5,421 nt of DNA. Origin: DATKSS01 sp035533335 (GTDB lineage: Bacteria > Chloroflexota > Dormibacteria > Dormibacterales > Dormibacteraceae). Made by a program: the position numbers and the translations under genes. The stretch is taken from assembly GCA_035533335.1 (NCBI GenBank), contig DATLUC010000038.1:1-5421 (forward strand), in the 5' to 3' direction. Of the stretch, positions 4,742 to 5,421 are shown in pieces. The first letter of the stretch is position 1, and every line of letters begins with the position of its first letter. The notes under the pieces were generated by a model, which did no database searches, was not told the DNA's origin, and saw nothing but the letters and a program-made list of their open reading frames with translations.

Positions 4742-5421
4742 ATGACCAGACCACGCAAGATCGCCCGATACGGTTGGATCCCCGACCAGCCCGACCAGCG
4801 CGACCACATGTACGCCGCCCCGGCCGAGTTCCTCACCGCCCTCCCCAACAAGGTCGACCTCCGCCGGCGCTGCCCCAAGGTCTACAACCAGGGCCAGCTC
4901 GGCAGCTGCACGGCGAACGCCATCGCAGGCGCCATCGAGTTCGAGCGCAAAAAGCAACGGATGACGGACTTCGTCCCCTCGCGCCTTTTCATCTACTACA
5001 ACGAGCGCGTCATCGAGGGCACGGTGCGCTCGGACAGCGGCGCGCAGCTCCGCGACGGGATCAAGTCGGTCGCCAGCCAGGGCGTTTGCCCCGAGCCCGA
5101 ATGGCCGTACGTGATCGCCAAGTTCACCGCCAAGCCTTCGGTCAGGGCGTACAACGACGCGCAACTCGACCGAGCCATCTCCTACCAGAGCCTCGTCCAG
5201 GACATGAACCAGATGAAGGGCTGCCTCGCGTCGGGTTATCCCTTCGTGTTCGGCTTCACCGTCTACCAGAGCTTCGAGAGCACGACCGTGGCCAGGACGG
5301 GGCATGCTCCCATGCCAGGTTGGGGCGAACGGCCGGTGGGCGGACACGCGGTGATGGCGGTCGGCTACGACGATGCGGCCCAGTGGTTCATCGTGCGCAA
5401 CTCGTGGGGCGCCAACTGGGG
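4742..5421 (+). CDS. Papain-family (C1A) cysteine peptidase, 3'-truncated by the window edge
   Basis: The frame is open from ATG 4742 to the window end, giving 226 complete codons. The protein begins MTRPRKIARYGWIPDQPDQRDHMYAA, the characteristic start of a class of bacterial C1 peptidases with no signal peptide and no long inhibitory propeptide. All papain-type catalytic residues are visible. Gln50 and Cys56 lie in NQGQLGSCTANAIAGAIEFE with the same six-residue spacing as papain Gln19/Cys25. His202 is in GGHAVMAVGYDD and Asn220 in RNSWGANWG. Further C1 landmarks are PSRLFIYYNERV (79-90), GAQLRDGIKSVASQGVCPEPEWPY (100-123) and GYPFVFGFTVYQSF (165-178). The class normally ends 20-40 residues after NSWG, so little is missing. 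The protein is probably cytoplasmic or released by a non-Sec route; its substrate is unknown. It sits downstream of a 75-bp leader region with its own RBS and a candidate -10, and is apparently transcribed alone. Confidence 0.93.
   Translation, partial: MTRPRKIARYGWIPDQPDQRDHMYAAPAEFLTALPNKVDLRRRCPKVYNQGQLGSCTANAIAGAIEFERKKQRMTDFVPSRLFIYYNERVIEGTVRSDSGAQLRDGIKSVASQGVCPEPEWPYVIAKFTAKPSVRAYNDAQLDRAISYQSLVQDMNQMKGCLASGYPFVFGFTVYQSFESTTVARTGHAPMPGWGERPVGGHAVMAVGYDDAAQWFIVRNSWGANW

Noticed and set aside
4667..5347. Upstream extension of the 41-aa ORF to a 268-aa minus-strand protein
   Set aside because: It is entirely antisense to the C1 peptidase gene, which has its own RBS and full catalytic motifs. 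The extension has no recognisable domain.
1..5421. A linked multi-gene system such as defence, biosynthesis or a mobile element
   Set aside because: The genes change strand at almost every junction and share no pathway. There are no transposase, integrase, toxin-antitoxin, nuclease-helicase or CRISPR signals and no flanking long repeats. The two edge genes are cut, so a system extending outside the window cannot be excluded.

Overview
The window comes from a GC-rich bacterium. Most genes show strong G/C bias at third codon positions. Spot counts of single 60-base lines give about 70-73% GC near positions 481-720 and about 55-68% inside the central ppdK gene. One short UTR-less-looking start and TAnnnT-type -10 candidates suit an actinobacterium, but a Chloroflexota-like or other uncultured soil lineage is equally possible. 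Nothing here fixes the taxon.

Layout, left to right. The left edge (3-572, +) is the C-terminal three quarters of an IclR-family transcriptional regulator, cut by the window start. A 67-bp gap with a GC-rich palindrome separates its stop codon from that of a convergent small gene (640-987, -). This gene encodes a protein of unknown function with a compact Cys cluster (CX2CX3C). A 215-bp intergenic stretch (988-1202) holds a possible promoter for the small gene and two stem-loops. Next is a complete pyruvate, phosphate dikinase gene, ppdK (1203-3875, -), with all main catalytic residues recognisable.

Only 46 bp upstream of ppdK, and divergent from it, begins an uncharacterised 205-aa protein with a ParB/sulfiredoxin-like EGHxR motif (3922-4539, +). 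It ends 1 bp from the end of a convergent 41-codon ORF that would encode a single-pass membrane peptide (4541-4666, -). The right edge (4742-5421, +) is a papain-family (C1A) cysteine peptidase with a clear RBS, no signal peptide and no propeptide. It is cut by the window end just after the catalytic Asn motif.

Functionally this looks like a mosaic of single-gene transcription units rather than an operon or a multi-gene system. PPDK interconverts pyruvate and phosphoenolpyruvate. Nothing else here encodes a partner for it; in particular there is no PPDK regulatory protein. I found no mobile element, CRISPR array, tRNA or rRNA, and no convincing new multi-component system. The most noteworthy items are the three poorly characterised proteins and an Ala-Ser-His variant of the PPDK phospho-histidine motif.
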